Of a stretch of DNA of 64,000 bases, positions 1-10,092 are shown in pieces. A model generated the notes under the pieces. That model worked only from the letters and a program-made list of their open reading frames with translations. It had not been told where the DNA came from and made no database searches. A program made the position numbers and the translations under genes. The DNA comes from Emmonsiellopsis sp. PD_33. Lineage: Eukaryota; Ascomycota; Eurotiomycetes; Onygenales; Ajellomycetaceae. The stretch covers positions 1 through 64,000 of the forward strand of contig JANTQF010000110.1 in the NCBI GenBank assembly GCA_032988165.1, written 5' to 3'. Numbering within the stretch: position 1 is the stretch's first letter; each line of letters starts with the position of its first letter.

Positions 1-855
1 AAGAGGAAATTCCATTTCCCAGACTTTTTTGACATTTCGAGTTTTGGGAATGGGCGAGATGCGTTTGGAGGAGGGAAGCGGGGACGATTCCTATGACGGA
101 GCTACGTTGGATAACGGGTAACAGGATACTCCAATTATCCTCAAAGAACAACGTGATGGAGGTCGTGTTGTTGAACTGGGCGCGGTTCAGGGGGATCTCG
201 AGGACGTCGGCGGAGGCGCCGGTGAGTGTTTGGGGGATTGAGAGGGTCTGGGTTGGGGGGAGGTCGGCGGCGGTGGAGAAGTCGAGGTCGGGACGGTTGC
301 GGTAGAGCTTTAGGGTGTGAGGGGCTGAGGGGGTGGGGGGGGCGTAGAGGAGGAGGGAGTGCAGTTTTGTTTGGCCGGTGAAGCTGGAATGTTTTCGTTG
401 ATTAGGTTAGTTAGATGTTAATCCATGGGTTGGAATGGTTTGTTGGGTTGGGGAGTGCTTTTTTGACGGGTATTTCCCCTTTCCCGTTGACATGGCGCGC
501 ATAGATCGATGCCGCGCGGGGAGAGAGGGGTATGGAGTAGCGAGCTTGGAGGGGAACAAAGAAGAAAAAAAGACCGCGGGCAAACTCACGGGATATACAT
601 GAGCAATTGCTCATCCGCATCACTCTCCAATTCCGGCTTCTCATCTAATCTCTGCGCCCATGTCTTCTTAACAATCGCGGCTCCGGACTTGGACTCGGCC
701 TCGTTGAACGTGATGATGTTGTCAAAGTCGATTTGCTGGTACAGATTGGACTGGAGCGCGGGGGTTATGTCGTCGGAGTGGTCGTGGTCGTGATGGTCGT
801 CGTGACTGTGGCCGTGGCCGTGGCCGTCATGATGATGGTGATGGTGGTGAGACAT
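1..855 (-). CDS. PITH-domain protein with His-rich N-terminus (3' end outside the window)
   Basis: Two exons are visible: 855..591 and 383..1, running off the left edge, so the C-terminus is missing. The join restores a continuous PITH (DUF1000) domain: YIP-FTGQTKLHSLLLYAP, then the conserved LFFEDN stretch near position 130. PITH is the domain that follows thioredoxin in TXNL1 and stands alone in PITHD1-like proteins, where it is linked to the proteasome; here no thioredoxin domain precedes it, so it is the stand-alone type. The first 26 residues are almost only His, Asp and Gly after the initial Met-Ser, a possible metal-binding tail. The donor is GTGAGT at 590 and the acceptor CAG at 386-384. 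A further splice may follow the FFEDN motif close to the edge. Family assignment is secure; the function in fungi is poorly known. Confidence 0.85.
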
Positions 856-1160
856 GTTGTGTCATCGAGGGGTTGGATATTGTTGTCGAGTTTTGGAGGG
901 GGAAGATTTGCTGGTATGATGTCAGGGTTTATATGGCTTCCAAATATAGGCGCAATATCAGGTAAACTGTTCTAGAACAAGGAAGTCAAACTTAGAAATA
1001 TGAATAGGTTGATTTGATATTTCGGCTTTCCATTGAAAAATTTATGTAGATCTGGTATATTTTAAATGTATTAAGGGGCTTGTTCTGTTTACCATCACGG
1101 CATTGATAGACTTCCATCTAGCAGGAAGGATTTCCAACAACACCGACGCCGATTCCTATA
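856..1160. other. Intergenic: PITH promoter and DHX35 3' flank
   Basis: Both neighbours are on the minus strand, so this holds the promoter of the PITH gene and the 3' untranslated region of the helicase. It is AT-rich around 1000-1080. I see no gene in it. Confidence 0.6.
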
Positions 1161-3310
1161 CTACTCCTTAACTTGATAATAATCCGACGCATACTCGAGA
1201 AGCCACGACTTCTCAATTTTTGTAATATCTCGAATAAACGTCTTCGTACCAGTCTGCAGAATTTCATGAAAAATAACCCAGTCCGCTTTTCGGTTCTGGC
1301 AATGATCGCATACCGTCAGTATCAATTCCCTAGAACAAGAGAAATAAAACTGCCACTTACAAACATCAACGAGCTAGGGTGCGCATGCAGCGTGATGCCG
1401 CCACTAATCGTTTTAAAGCTGCCGTCCGGTTGCATTTTGGCAGCATGCGCAAAGTATCCAGTTGTCAGACACCGCTGGATTTGCTCAGACGGCGCTGGGC
1501 GTGTATCGGCGAGGCTTTCGTCGACTTGAATGCCAAAGCGTTCGACATATCGTTTCAGCTGGGCTCGAATGCTGACAGCTTTCAACATGGATCTGTAGTT
1601 GAGGTAATTGTCTCGACACCACTTGGAGTCCTTTTTTCCTTTGGTGACGAACCCTTGGTATACGTTTAGGTAGGTTAAATGGTCGCCTTCTTCCACTGCG
1701 AACTTTCGACGGTTAGTCTCTGTTGCTTTTTTCTCCCCATTATGCTCGAACCAGATTGACCCCTGCAGGCTCGTCATTGCGGCAATGGATAAAATTTCAC
1801 TCAGGCAACCAAACGAAGGCGCACCAAGTAGAACCTTTGCCATCATAGGCTCTACCGCAAGTTCAGCCATCCGGATGCCAAGCGGTTTCGTGAGCTTTGC
1901 ATAGTCATCTACAGCTCCAAGAGAGTAGAGCAATTCGAGCCCCCGGACCACAAGTTCGGAAGGAGGAGGGGTGAGAAAGTCGAAACGGACAATGTTGTCA
2001 ATACCCAGCGCCTTGAGCTGTAGAATCACAGGTGCGAGATTAGACCGTTGGATTTCTGGCACGGTTACTTCAGGCAGTGATTGATAAGCCTGTTCGGTAT
2101 AAAGCCGGAAGCATTTCCCTGCTTTAGTCCTTCCCGCGCGGCCAGCTCGTTGGGTTGCGGATGCTTTGGATATAGGTGTAGGCGTCAACATTTCTATCCC
2201 TGTATTTGGACTGTAAGCGCGGAGTTTTGCGAAACCACAGTCAATAACATATACAATGCCTTCGATGGTGACTGAGGCTTCAGCGATATTCGTTGATACG
2301 ATGACTTTGCGTGTCTTCTTGGGAGCAGGTTCGAAGACATAAAGCTGCTGTTCGGTTGTGAGCCCAGCATAGAGGGGTAATGGGATCAAAGCCTGGGCTT
2401 TTGCATGTAAATTGGTCGCTCGTTCAGAAATGCGCTCTATCGCGGTATCTATCTCTTCTCTCCCGGTCAGGAAGAGGAGAATATCTCCATCCGGTTCCCG
2501 GGTATGGATATCGAAAACAGTCTTGATTGCTCTCTCGACATAATCTTCAGCCGGGGTTTCTAGAAATAGGCAGTCGACGGGATACATTCTCCCTTCGAGA
2601 GTGATAATTCTGCCAATAGAACCACCCAGTTCACTTTCGTTTTCAGGGTCGAATTCATCTCCAGCAAAAAAACGCAAGAACTCTTCTGCCTGTAGAGTGG
2701 CACTGCTGACCACAATGCGCAATTCAGGACGCCGTTTTCTAATTTTCTTAAGGACCCCTAGCAAGACATCTGTGCTGATGGAACGTTCATGGGCTTCATC
2801 AACCATAATAACGGAGTACCGGGAAAGTAGCGGATCCACCAACGCTTCCCGAAGTAATAAGCCGTCGGTCAAGAACTTGATGCGCGTTGAAGCAGAGGTC
2901 ACATCCTCGAAGCGGATAGAATAGCCTACTTCCTCGCCCAATCTACAACGCATTTCCTCCGCCACCCTGGTTGCTACAGTGGTTGCAGCCACTCGTCGGG
3001 GCTAGGAAGAGTCAGACTCGGCGGACTGAACATACATATGCAAAGGGGAAAAAATACATACCTGGGTGACTGCAATTATCTTCCCGTCGGAGCACCATCC
3101 TGCCTGGTCGAGGAACTGGGGCAACTGGGTCGTCTTCCCGCTGCCAGTTTGGCCCACAACTATCGTGACAGGATAAGTCTCTATCAGATATAGAAGGGCT
3201 TGTCGATGGCGGGCGATTGGCAACAGCGCTGCAGGTTTATACAGCGACGGGATGAACGACGCCGCGAGATCAAAATCGGAGGCCATTGAGAAGGTGGTTG
3301 AGGAGCGCAA
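1161..3310 (-). CDS. DHX35: DEAH-box RNA helicase, DHX35 family
   Basis: Three exons: 3310..3062 (or from 3286), 3001..1361 and 1295..1161. Met at 3286 (MASDFD) fits the family start better than 3310 and gives 666 residues, against about 700 for human DHX35. All superfamily 2 motifs are present: GQTGSGKT (45-52), PRR after the first splice, DEAH (143-146), SAT (175-177), TNIAEASVTI and QRAGRAGR (359-366), followed by the HA2/ratchet and OB-fold regions. The C-terminus needs a small third exon: splicing after LMF adds NRKADWVIFHEI and about 30 more residues to a TAG. DHX35 proteins are nuclear ATP-dependent RNA helicases found with spliceosomal complexes; absence from yeast but presence in filamentous fungi is typical. 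It is divergent from the CUE gene and shares a 384-base promoter with it. Confidence 0.93.
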
Positions 3311-3694
3311 CTCATCTCAGCGCAGCAGGAGGCTAAATGATATACATGGAGTCCATATTCGCACAGACAAGACACCGCCGAACCCGCAGTTCTATCAGAC
3401 CATCACCAGCAGCAAGAGAGATGTAGATTGATATTGGCTGAGTCAGCGCTGACTCAGCCGGGGATCAAGGTTTCTCCGGACGCCGATGTGTGGGGCAGTG
3501 ACGTATTGGGAATGGCGTCAGCCGCGCGGTAATTACGGTAATACCGGTACACCCCAGCTTTGTTGCGTATTAGGCCGCTTGGTTTCGAGATATCAACCTC
3601 CTCCTGCTCTTTTGCGAGTCAACATCCCCCACCACGCCGTTTCTTTGCTTCTGCCCGATATCAACTTCTGTTCTGCCACCCGCTGTCGTCCACC
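3311..3694. promoter_or_regulatory. Divergent promoter of the DHX35 and CUE genes
   Basis: The region separates two outward-facing start codons. It contains a perfect 24-base palindrome (3436-3459) with two AP-1/Gcn4-type heptamers, and a cluster of CGG/CCG triplets around GTAATTAC near 3525-3550. Pyrimidine-rich leader sequence precedes the ATG at 3695. Transcription start sites cannot be read from the sequence. Confidence 0.6.
3436..3459. promoter_or_regulatory. Perfect 24-base palindrome with two bZIP sites
   Basis: The sequence reads the same on both strands, with arms GGCTGAGTCAGC and GCTGACTCAGCC. It holds TGAGTCA at 3439-3445 and TGACTCA at 3450-3456, the consensus bound by Gcn4/CpcA and AP-1-like bZIP factors; each half also resembles a Maf-type element (GCTGAGTCAGC). 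Its placement midway between two divergent genes suggests a control site, which is inference. Confidence 0.6.
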
Positions 3695-5273
3695 ATGGCC
3701 GACGGAGACAAGCCCGTATGTGCTGACCCCCGGCAACGCTTCACCGCCCACCCCTGCTCTCTCTCCAGCTGATTTTGACCTTAGAATACGCCCGTCAAGG
3801 CTTTAGCTACCGCAAACAATCCCCCAGAGTCCCCGACTACCGCTCGCCCGCTGGACTTTGACGATGAGCCGCAGGAAACCGGAGTGACCCCAACCTCCCA
3901 AACGCCGTCGAAGCCGTCCGCGCAATTGTCTCCAAGCGACGATGCCCCTCCTCCAAAACCTCCTCGGCCGCTGAGTCCCTTGCAGCAAGCGCAGAATACG
4001 CTGAAAGAGGCCTTCCCCAGTATCGAGGACACTGTTATAAGAGCCGTGTTGGTGGCCAGCAACGGAAATGTGGAGAGGTCTTTCCATGCACTGCTAGGTA
4101 TGGATAGAGATTCTACGTCATTTGCATTCAACAGCCCTCGGTCTAATTAATGGTGCTCTCTTTGTACAGGCATGTCCGACCCCAGTGCACAAGACGATCT
4201 GCCTCCTATGAAACCTCCGCGACCACCTATGAAGGATACGACAACCCAACGACAGCTCGAGGCAGATGAGTTGTATGCGCGTCAGCTTGCGGAGCATTAC
4301 AGTGGCGCAGCCCAACACCGCAGCGCACCCCAGGACTCGTGGGATCATGAGCCCCATCTTCCACGGCGCAGACAGGATACTGGGCTGAAACCTAACGAGC
4401 TCTACGACGATAGAGAACATAACTTTTTCGATGGTAAGCTTTTCATGCACCCCCCATCATAGTGGCAGGAGCTTACGCATTGCGCTTCCAGACGACCTAC
4501 CAGTAATCAGAGAAAATATCCGAAAGGGATTTTTGGAGACGCAGACAAAGGTTAACGAGTGGGTTCTGAATTTCAAAAAGAAGCTTGAAGGTGACGAGGA
4601 GGATGAGGATGAGGATGGTAATTACCGACCCCGTCCTGCCCAGGGCTATCCTCAGGGCTATGGGGAGGGCCAAACATATCGACCAAGACGGAGCGGAGAG
4701 GGTAGACGGAGCGGTGACCGGGAACGATACGACGCCGATCCGCAGGTCCTTGGCGATGATTTCTCCGCACTCGAGCTGAGAGATCATGAGGGTACGCATT
4801 TCCATCTCCCAGTATCGGTATCCCCTTGCAGCAGCTTTGATCTAACATATACCACAGCCCAACCGCCCCGCTCAACCCGACCGCTCGCAAACCCAGACCT
4901 CTTCAAGCCGAGCTCCCCATCCCCAGACCGACGAAAAGTCTCATTCCAAGAGGGACCCCCCGAGGAGATCCACGACTCGTACAGCGGAAGCTCAGCCCAT
5001 AATAACAAACCATCATCCGGCGGCAAGAGCAGCAAATGGCAGCCCCTCTCGACAGTCGAGCCGTCTCCCGTGGGAGACAACGACCCATTCAGCCTTGGCG
5101 ACAGCGATGATGAGAAGGAGGTCAAAAATAAGGATTCTTCCAAGGGGGATGAAGCTGAGCGGGTGCGCAAGGCCACGGCCGAAGCGATGGCGGGGGATAT
5201 TGGGTCTGATTCAGCAAAGCCCTCTAGCGGCGATGAGGGGAGTTCGAAGGATAAACCTGCCGGAGGGTCGTAG
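3695..5273 (+). CDS. CUE5: CUE-domain ubiquitin-binding protein, Cue5-like autophagy receptor
   Basis: Five exons: 3695..3715, 3785..4097, 4170..4433, 4492..4791 and 4858..5273; all phases agree and give 437 residues. A CUE domain lies at about residues 73-113 (AFPSIEDTVIRAVLVA, then the LL pair of helix 3), which binds ubiquitin. After it come an ELYARQLAEHY segment and a conserved DDLPVIRENIRKGF helix, then a disordered, acidic, Ser/Pro-rich tail. The tail holds W-Q-P-L at residues 360-363 (bases 5037-5048), matching the Atg8-interacting motif described for yeast Cue5, which links ubiquitinated aggregates to autophagosomes. The very short first exon (7 codons) explains why a simple ORF search would miss the true start. 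Function as an aggregate-autophagy receptor is inferred from the CUE plus AIM pair. Confidence 0.88.
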
Positions 5274-6108
5274 GTAGCGTTTGAGCTCTCTGTACATACA
5301 ATACAGCGAAGGAATTTCGACCTTTTGTCCTATCTATCCCATCCCCTATTCGCTTGCTTTTCTGTTAAATTTTTGCATTTCTTGCAGTACATTTACAAAG
5401 CCCATGTTTTTTTGTTCTTGTTACTTTTCTTTTTTAAGACCAAATCGTCCTAAACTTATCTAGCTTTTCTCTCTCTCTCTTTTTTTTTTCCCCTTCATAA
5501 ATTAATATACATAAATTGGCCAAATCTGATGAAAAAACAATATCCTTCAGAGATTACTACTCCCTTACTGAAGAAACCATGCAGAACGCCTTACCCACCT
5601 CACCTCGGTTGCCCCCGGCCGGCCAAGCCGCCTGATTGTAGAAAAAGAATAAAAGAAGCTTTCCACGGCGTTCCGGATTCGATCAATCATTACATCCCTC
5701 CCTACCTACCTTATTACATACCTACCTCGCCTAGCTACTCACCCATTTCGCCATTCACCATCCACCACCCCCCTCCCCCTATGCCAGTGCATTTCTATAC
5801 ATATCTGCCCAGAAAGTGGCTTTCCGGCGAAAAAAAAAGGGGTGGGGGATAGATAGTATTATATGAATTAGGTAAAATAAACAACTTAGGTATATAGTTA
5901 GCCAACTGGGTGCGGTGCGGTGCGGTGCGGGTAGGGTATCTAGATCTCATTAAAAAAAAAAAAAAAAAACCAATAAAAGCCAAAAAGAAAAACCCCCAGA
6001 AAACATCCACGCTTATTCCCAGACAAAAACATGACAATGACATGAACACAGCACAGCACAGTTCAATAAATTAAATAAATAACCCCAGAAACACCACACC
6101 AACCTCAC
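5274..6108. other. Convergent intergenic region with simple repeats
   Basis: This lies between the 3' ends of the CUE and F-box genes. It holds CT- and T-runs near 5470-5490, a short GGTGC tandem (about 5909-5931, four to five copies) and an A-run at 5951-5970. I see no coding potential; both 3' UTRs are expected here. Confidence 0.5.
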
Positions 6109-7551
6109 TCAACCCCCGCTCAAAACCCGCCCCATCTCCCCCCTAACCCTCTCAGGCGCATACGACAACAACGTCCTCCCACCCCCATCCACCCCCTCCA
6201 AATCCACCCCCCCCTCCACCCCCTCCACAAGCATCCTCACAATCTCCACATCCCCATATCCAACCGCATACGACAACGCATTCCGACCCTGGCGATCCCT
6301 CGCCTCCAGACCCAGCTCCCCCTTACCCCCCCCCCCCTCCCGCCCCAACAACAACCCCACAATCTCCCTCGACCCCTTCATCGCCGCCGCCGCCAACACA
6401 GTAACAGCCTCCACATCCCTCGCCCCAACATCCACCCGCCCCGTAGCCAACAAAAACCTCACGATCTCCGTCCACCCACACACCGCCGCCTCGCGCAGGG
6501 GTGTATGGCGATACACCGTCCTCGCATCCGGCTCCGCCCCGGCCCCACACAGCACCCTCGCAATGCTCAAATTCCCACAATGCGCCGCATAAAACAGCGG
6601 CGTCGCATCGCGCGGCCCACGGATATCAGGATCCACGCCGCGTGCCAGTAATAACGGGACTAGCTCCTCGAGATTGCGGAGGACGGCGAGGTGGAGGGCC
6701 GTCTCGCCGAGTTTCGAGCGGTAGTTGACGTCGATGCATGGCATGGAGAGGAGGCGTTTGGCGACTGAGATGTGCATTTTGTCTGTGGCGAACATTAGGG
6801 GCGTCCAGCCGATGCCGACGCATTGGTCTGGGTCTGGGGCGGCGTTGATGTCGACGTCTGGGCGGAGGAGGAGCGCGGAGACGGAGGCGAGGGCGCCGGA
6901 GTCGGCGGCGTAGGAGAGCGGGGTGCGCCCGTAGAGCTCGTCGCGGAGGTCGGGGTTGATGCCGGGGGTGGAGAGGAGGTAGGTGACGGCGTCGAGGTGG
7001 TTGGAGGAGCTGGCGTAGGAGAGCGGGGTGCGGCCGGTGGAGCTGCCTAGGTTTGGGTCGACGGGGGGGTTGCTGTTGGGGCTGGTTCGGGGGAGGAGAC
7101 GTTTGAGGGCGGGCATGTTGCCTGCTTGGGCGGCGCGGGCGAGGAAGGTGAGGCGGAGGCGGTCGCCTGCTTTTTCTTCATCTTCGGTTAGGAGTTGGAG
7201 GTTGGGGTTTATGCCGGGTTGGGAGAGGAGGAGGTTGATGATGGGCATGGTGCCGCTGCCGGATTCTATGGCGATGGCGAGGGCGTGGTGGTATGTTTCG
7301 AGCTTGGTGGTGGGGGGGGTTTTCTGGCTTGCGTGGATGGCATGGTGGGCGGTGTTGAGGATGCTGTGGCGGGCTGCCCAGGTGAGGGCGGAGAGATGCT
7401 GGTGTTTGGCGTTGTGGAGGTATAGGGTGGGGTTGAAGAGGGTGTAGAGATGGCGGTTTGCCTGGGCGAGAGCATTGATGTCGTGTGCTGTGTCTAGATA
7501 GGTGGTTATTGTGATTAGGAGCTCATTTGGGAGGTGGTGTAGGTATGGCAT
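6109..7551 (-). CDS. F-box protein with ankyrin repeats
   Basis: A single uninterrupted exon encodes 480 residues. The first 40 residues (LPNELLITITTYLD, then LAQANRHLYTLFNP) form an F-box, which recruits Skp1/Cul1 ubiquitin ligase. From about residue 110 onward there are some nine ankyrin repeats, recognisable by repeated G-(R)-TPLSYA or TPLFYAA and LL-x-(R/G)-x-(D/G)-(V/I)-(D/N) signatures, for example near residues 175, 210, 250, 285 and 320. This F-box plus ankyrin layout is a large, fast-evolving family in Aspergillus and Penicillium, so the substrate cannot be guessed. Codon use is very C/G-rich in third positions, which makes long shadow ORFs on the other strand. Family call is strong, specific role unknown. 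Confidence 0.88.
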   Translation of the reverse strand: MPYLHHLPNELLITITTYLDTAHDINALAQANRHLYTLFNPTLYLHNAKHQHLSALTWAARHSILNTAHHAIHASQKTPPTTKLETYHHALAIAIESGSGTMPIINLLLSQPGINPNLQLLTEDEEKAGDRLRLTFLARAAQAGNMPALKRLLPRTSPNSNPPVDPNLGSSTGRTPLSYASSSNHLDAVTYLLSTPGINPDLRDELYGRTPLSYAADSGALASVSALLLRPDVDINAAPDPDQCVGIGWTPLMFATDKMHISVAKRLLSMPCIDVNYRSKLGETALHLAVLRNLEELVPLLLARGVDPDIRGPRDATPLFYAAHCGNLSIARVLCGAGAEPDARTVYRHTPLREAAVCGWTEIVRFLLATGRVDVGARDVEAVTVLAAAAMKGSREIVGLLLGREGGGGKGELGLEARDRQGRNALSYAVGYGDVEIVRMLVEGVEGGVDLEGVDGGGRTLLSYAPERVRGEMGRVLSGG

Positions 7552-8259
7552 TGTTTTTCTTTTCTTTCTTCTGTGGTGGTTATGGGGTGTGCTGGGATAG
7601 TAGGCATGCTGGATCTAGAGATGCGGGGTTGTTGTTGTCATGACAGGACATCCAAGTTAGTTAGATGAAACAGATCTGGAAAGTGGCACAAGAAATGGCA
7701 ATCTGTTCAAGTTACGTAGTGAATCCCCCCGAGGATATAGGCAGAACAGTATTTCAGAACGGAGATGCGGATAGGAGACGTTGATGTCGTCGATAAGGTT
7801 AGGGTTGGCTAGTCTCCGCTTTGCCGCGCGCCTGCCGTTTGGGGACGGCGGCTAGCGGGTATTTTATCCCAGGCTCTTCTTCGATATCAAGTAACCATAA
7901 TCTAAATAAATAACCTAACAGGAGAAATTATACTAGAGGAATAGGGAATATAAAATAGAAATAGAATTCAACCCAAAACAAAAACAATCCCGCAATCAAT
8001 CAATCAATCAATCGAACCCTGGAAAGCGTTTTCCCATATCATATAAGAAAGGAGAAAAGGAGAAGAAGAGAAGAAGAAGAAGACGAAGAAGAAGCATAAA
8101 TCACTATCTCACACCCACATCCACATCCACATCCATTATTACCACTCCAATCCCATCCCCATCTCCAAACCAAACCAACCCACTCAAAACAATACAAATA
8201 AAATTACACGAAACCCCCACAGCCCCAAACAACTCACCCACAATCCCCAACTCCCGTTT
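7552..8259. other. Intergenic: F-box gene promoter and cytidylyltransferase 3' flank
   Basis: Holds the promoter of the F-box gene and the 3' UTR of the next gene. Simple repeats include a purine GAA/GAAGAA tract (about 8045-8095) and CACATC-type hexamers (about 8112-8140). No gene seen. Confidence 0.5.
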
Positions 8260-10092
8260 CTAAGAAGAAGAAACATCCATCCCCGTCGACGCGCCCTCGC
8301 CCTCGTCCCTATTGTAGGATTTGGCTCGGCTGACGGACCGGGATTGAGATTGGGATTGAGACTGCGACTGTGACTGCGACTGGGACTGGGACCGAGATTG
8401 GGAAGAGGAAGAAGCGCCATTCGTATTATTCTCACGATCCTCATCGCCGCTCCCCTCGGGCGAGGGCGGGTGGCTTTCTTCCATGTCGCGGAGGGAGGTG
8501 CGGCTGCGTGTCATCTATTGTTTTGGGAGACTGAGGTTAGTTATCTGAAGAAGGGGGGGGCAAATGGAAGAGTAAAAAAAAAAAAAAGAGACAAAAACAT
8601 ACCCAAGCCCTAACCCCCCCAATCAACCCCAGACTATACCCCGTCGCGAAATCCTCACTCCTCCCCCCCGCCCCCCCACCAACACCAACACCAGGACTAT
8701 CAGGCCGACTGGGAATCTCCAGCCTTGCCAGATTCGTCCGACTACTATTATTCCCACCGCCACCAAAGTAATTATTCCCACTGCCAAGATCCATACTGAA
8801 CCCTCTAGCGGGACTCGTGGGGCGGCTATTCTGCCAAAACTGGCGGAGCTCCTTGCCGATCTCCTGACCCGTCGAGGACCAGTTTGTCTTGATGCTGTCG
8901 CGCAGCTCGGCGACGTGGCGTTTGATTTCGAGCTCGTTCTTCTTCAGCCAGGAGACGTTGAGTTCTTGGCGGGAGGTGCCGCGTTTTAGTTGGCGGGTGA
9001 TGTATTTCTCGTAGTCGCGGACGATGCTGGGTGGTAACTGAGGTCAGTGAGGTTTAAAAGAAAACTTAAGGAGAAAACAAAACATACTGCGTAATAATCC
9101 CCGTCGTACTGACTCCCTCGGTCCGCTGCGTGACCAAAAACTTCCCCTGCGCTTTGATCGGCGCGTAGATATCGTCTCCCTCGGCGGCCCCGTACGGCAA
9201 ATCGTCATGGGCCACATAGTCAATCTGATGCTTCTCCAGAAACTCCGGCGTGACGATCCAGGGGCAGTCCGGGATCACTTCATCGACCCATCTGCAGTGG
9301 CGGACGGTCTCTGAGCGCTCCGCGCCCGTCAGCACAGTCAGGCCCTTGCGCTTGTGCGTCTCGTGGTCCGAAGTGACGCCGACGATGAGGTGGGTCTCCG
9401 GGAAGGCCTTTTTGGCTTGTTCGAGCTGGCGCATGTGGCTGTTATAGAACAAAACAGGTTAGTTTACTGTTTCGACCGTTCATATCAGACCCAAAAAGAA
9501 AAAGAAAAGAAAAAACCCACCCAAGATGAAACAAATCAAACACCCCATCCGCATAAACCCTCACCGGCCTCCCCTCCGGCGGCGGATTGGTCTTATAACC
9601 CCCCGCAGGATCCTGCAGCCCCGCCCGCTCGGGCGGCCTCATCCGATCGTCAACCGTAAGCTTGCCATCGCGCATGGTCGCCGCCAGACTCGGGGTCCTG
9701 TACAACGACGAGGGACGTCTCTTGGCGCGGTTCTCGATATCCGCGCTCGCCTCGGTGGTCTCGGACGGCTCGCCGGGGTCTTCCTTGGCAATCGATGGCA
9801 CGTTCCCATTCTGTGTGTTGGTGGTGGTATCCACGGCACCGGCGCGGGTGCGGGCACGCTTGGACGGGGGCACGTTGCTCGAGGAGCCGTCCGGGGCGGA
9901 TTTTTTGGGATATCTCTGCTGGGCGGGGGCGCTGGAGTCGTCGCCTTCTTCGGCGGAGGCGTCGCGGGAGGAGGGCTGGAGGAGGTCTGTGGTTGAGGAG
10001 TTGGGGATGGGGAGGGCGGCGGATGGGGCGAGGTGGGAGGAGCTCCGTTTCCGCTTGACGGAGGTGGAATTGGACGGGGATGGAGAGGACAT
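8260..10092 (-). CDS. PCT1: Choline-phosphate cytidylyltransferase
   Basis: Four exons: 10092..9521, 9438..9088, 9026..8603 and 8514..8260, giving 533 residues. The enzyme makes CDP-choline from CTP and phosphocholine (EC 2.7.7.15), the control step of the Kennedy pathway to phosphatidylcholine. The catalytic core starts at VRVYADGVFDLFHLGH; the HxGH signature (189-192) is rebuilt across the first splice. Further markers are ERSETVRHCRWVDEV and RTEGVST (296-302), the CTP-binding loop, followed by IVRDYEKYITRQLKRG and RQELNVSWLKKNELE as in yeast Pct1. The first 170 residues are disordered and Ser/Pro-rich with a basic KRKR stretch, in keeping with nuclear localisation. The C-terminal tail, partly on its own exon, is Ser-rich with about nine SQ/SR dipeptides in a row, likely phosphorylated, as is known for the tails of this family. 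Confidence 0.95.
8337..8400 (-). repeat. SQ dipeptide repeat within the cytidylyltransferase tail
   Basis: Imperfect hexanucleotide units (TCNCAG/TCCCAG on the minus strand) encode alternating Ser-Gln over roughly 20 residues. The repeat is in frame with the exon and keeps the reading frame, so copy number may vary between strains without breaking the gene. Confidence 0.6.

Noticed and set aside
7028..7447. Plus-strand ORFs opposite the F-box/ankyrin gene
   Set aside because: Antisense shadow of the C-rich third positions of the ankyrin repeats.
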